Shown piece by piece: positions 20,364 to 22,240 of a stretch of 22,240 nt of DNA. A program made the position numbers and the translations under genes. The notes beneath the pieces are model-generated. The model was not told where the DNA came from. It searched no databases and saw only the letters and a program-made list of their open reading frames with translations. The stretch is from Tritrichomonas musculus. Taxonomy: Eukaryota > Parabasalia > Tritrichomonadida > Tritrichomonadidae. The stretch covers positions 1 through 22,240 of the forward strand of contig JAPFFF010000462.1 of the NCBI GenBank assembly GCA_039105265.1. Reading direction: 5' to 3'. Each line of letters opens with the position of its first letter. Within the stretch, counting starts at the first letter, position 1.

Positions 20364-20800
20364 GATTATTCTTATGAACAAAATAATACTTTCATTTAAA
20401 AAAGTATATTTGAGTATAAAACTCAGGATATTTGATCTATTTTAAAAAGCATATTGAGAGAAAAAATCCTAGGCATGAGGATTTTTATGAGACTTTTTGG
20501 GATATAGCTTTCGGACATTAAGGTTCTATTTAGGAGAAATTAAATTGTGACATCGGGAATTTGAACTTTTTAATGCTAAATTAAAATATAAGTTTGAGAT
20601 TTTAAAATCTATTAAAAATTTTTTGTTCAAAAAATTTTAGAGATTGGGACATTTTAATGTCTTTTTACTCAAAGATTTTCAGATTTAAAAATATTTCAAT
20701 TGGAATTTGGTCTTAAATTTTTGGAAATAATAAATTAAAATGACATTTTACACCAACAAATTTGGAAATAACTTTTTTAAATATAGATTTTAAGTTGTAA
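20364..20800. other. Repeat-derived DNA inside the right 60-bp end
   Basis: No gene is seen. Short words recur (GACATTTTAATG, TTTTTGGAAAT, AATTTGAACTTTTTAATG), which looks like decayed transposon interior next to its terminal repeat. It does not match the DNA just inside the left copy. Confidence 0.4.
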
Positions 20801-20860
20801 CTTTTGGAATTGAAAATTTTATCTCGACTTTTTAGGAAATCAAGTTCGAGTCCGCCTATA
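20801..20860 (-). repeat. 60-bp inverted repeat, right copy (putative transposon end)
   Basis: Exact reverse complement of 14772-14831. Together they would bound an element or composite of about 6.1 kb. The + strand contains GTTCGAGTCC, similar to a tRNA B box, but the flanking stem bases do not pair. Confidence 0.8.
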
Positions 20861-20988
20861 GATCATTGTTATTTTAACGAATAAATATCTTTATAAATAT
20901 TTGATATAAATTATTAATAATATAAAAAATATTTATATTATTTTGTATTTATTTTATTAATTAAAAAATATAGAAAAAATAAAATATA

Positions 20989-21045
20989 GGCCCTTTCTAG
21001 CACTTTTAAAGGCCAATATATGGTCAAATATCCGTTAAAAGGGCC
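20989..21045. repeat. Putative left end of the pogo-like transposon, hairpin-forming
   Basis: GGCCCTTT (20989-20996) is exactly complementary to AAAGGGCC (21038-21045), with a second partial partner TTTAAAGGCC (21005-21014). It follows TATA at 20985-20988, so a TA or TATA target site fits. It lies 103 bp before the transposase ATG. The matching right end is outside the window. Confidence 0.45.
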
Positions 21046-21124
21046 GATTTGAAATGCGAAGCCTGTAGATAGTATGAATATTAAAAAACAAAAAAAATGA
21101 AAATTGAAAGATAACAGTTAAACT

Positions 21125-21136
21125 TCACTCTTTAAT
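21125..21136 (+). promoter_or_regulatory. Initiator of the pogo-like transposase
   Basis: TCACTCTTTAAT fits the trichomonad initiator; its A at 21127 is 21 nt before the ATG at 21148. The intact motif suggests the gene was once transcribed by the host machinery. Confidence 0.5.
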
Positions 21137-21147
21137 TTACAAATATC

Positions 21148-22240
21148 ATGGACAGTGTTCCAACTTCACGAGAATTTTTAGCAAGCTTCTTATCTACTGA
21201 AGTTGAAGTTTCACCATGGTTTTTAGGAAACCTCAAAAAAGAAAAGTTCTCTGATATCGAGATTGACGATGATAAGTTCAATCATGATACAAGTTGCATC
21301 AAAGCTGCTTATAATCATATTAACATGTATGATAATCCATGGAATGCCTCAATAAGCCAAAATTCTGAGGACGATGAGGAAGATATGTATGAATGTCCTA
21401 AAGAAGAGACTTCGGATGAAGAGAATGATACCGAAATCGGTTTTGACCAAACTAGACCTCCCCTAACATGTTTTCCTGAAAACTTTTAACAGTTAAATGA
21501 CGATTTTAAGAGATTAATCGAAAGTCACAAGGAAGAGCTTTTTTCTAAAACTCATTACCAAGAACAAGTTTACTACGTTCTCGGTTTAACAGATGGTAAG
21601 AAGCACCGTCAAATTGGTAAATTATTTGGAATACACCCAGCAACTGTTTACACCCATTCCAAAAGAATGATGAAAATCAAAAAAAAGTTGGCGCTTCTGC
21701 TCAGTTAACCAAAGAAGAAATCGAAGAAGTGAAAGAATTTATATATCTGAGATATCAAGAAGAAAATATACCAACAATTCATTCAGTTCTTCATTTTGTG
21801 TACGAAAGATTCAACAAACTATAAATCTCTGATTCTTTTGTTAAATTATTAAAAAGGTTCGATATTGCCCAAACTGCAATTGCAACCCCTATTGAATCTG
21901 ATATTAAAGAATATTATGCAAGACTCACTGCATTTCTAACTTACTATAAAGTTAGGGATTCATTTGTGATGAACACGGATGAAACAGGCTTTCAACAATG
22001 GGCAAACGCCAAGCCAGAATATGTTCTCATTCCATGTGATGTATCGACCAAGGATATACATTATTCAGTAAAAAGATAACAAAAACATTCCACTTTATTT
22101 GCAAGCGTGATTGCAGATGGATCGTGCCTTAATTCACTTCTTATCATCACAAGAAAAACAATTGAGCGAGAATTATACATGCTTGGTTATCGTCCTGATA
22201 CAGGTTATTTTTACGCATAGCAAGAAAATAATTTATCATA
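21148..22240 (+). pseudogene. pogo/Tigger-like DDE transposase, decayed, 3' end outside window
   Basis: The ATG at 21148 opens an acidic N-terminal region (D/E-rich around residues 70-100). In-frame coding continues past a TAA at 21487-21489 with a helix-turn-helix-like segment (R-Q-I-G-K-L-F-G-I-H-P-A-T-V-Y, about 21608-21652). A frameshift in the A-rich run near 21676-21690 moves the reading to the next frame, which holds the catalytic core: N-T-D-E-T-G-F-Q-Q-W, with the first catalytic D at 21978-21980, then A-D-G-S-C-L and T-I-E-R-E-L-Y. Further stops lie at 21822-21824, 22077-22079 and 22218-22220. The D-E-T-G-F and A-D-G pattern fits the DDE_1 (pogo/Tigger/Jerky) family, which is common in trichomonads. 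With four stops and one frameshift in 1.1 kb it is a dead copy. Confidence 0.75.

Noticed and set aside
20844-20856. tRNA B-box-like GTTCGAGTCC, suggesting a tRNA or tRNA-derived SINE
   Set aside because: The bases that should form the T stem do not pair and no A box or acceptor stem is found upstream. The match is explained by the 60-bp inverted repeat.
21148-22240. Reassigned TAA/TAG codons in the pogo-like transposase
   Set aside because: Other genes in the window use TAA as a normal stop, and there is also a frameshift. Decay is the simpler explanation.

Overview
The window looks like nuclear DNA of a parabasalid flagellate (Trichomonas or Tritrichomonas type; I cannot fix the species). 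Intergenic DNA is extremely A+T-rich and coding frames are long and mostly intronless. TCAY(T/A)-type initiator motifs lie 10-30 nt before start codons, and three stop codons sit inside a TAAA tetranucleotide, the trichomonad poly(A) signal. A Maverick/Polinton segment, an ISXO2/Merlin-type transposase, a decayed pogo/Tigger-like transposase and a long ankyrin-repeat protein are the mix expected in these genomes.

Layout. Positions 1-5745 are part of a Maverick/Polinton fossil: a very long fibre-like frame on the + strand, six 38-bp G+C-rich repeats, then broken integrase and accessory genes converging on it from the - strand. Positions 5746-7170 are A+T-rich DNA with one basic peptide remnant. 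An intact 300-residue ISXO2/Merlin-type transposase (7184-8086) is followed by a 15-bp minisatellite of 70 clean units. The main host-like gene is at 10585-13737 on the - strand. It joins a PINIT/SP-RING-like N-terminus, ankyrin repeats, sixteen 19-residue Q/N-rich repeats and a C-terminal MuDR-type zinc-finger-like segment.

From 14770 to 20860 there is a nest of transposon remains. A 60-bp perfect inverted repeat bounds the block. A 54-bp inverted repeat (three mismatches) lies inside it. Inside that is a 476-bp MITE with 12-bp perfect termini and a perfect 10-bp target-site duplication, as Mutator-like elements make. A tetranucleotide (TTTA)n array of about 650 bp lies near the right edge. 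From 20987 to the window end is the left part of a decayed pogo/Tigger-like transposon.

No operon or working pathway links these genes; the region is an accessory, repeat-rich locus. The best candidate for new biology is the multidomain protein at 10585-13737, which looks like a SUMO-ligase-type/ankyrin protein that has acquired a prion-like spacer and a transposase-derived DNA-binding segment. The nested elements with shared TATA|GG ends are the second.
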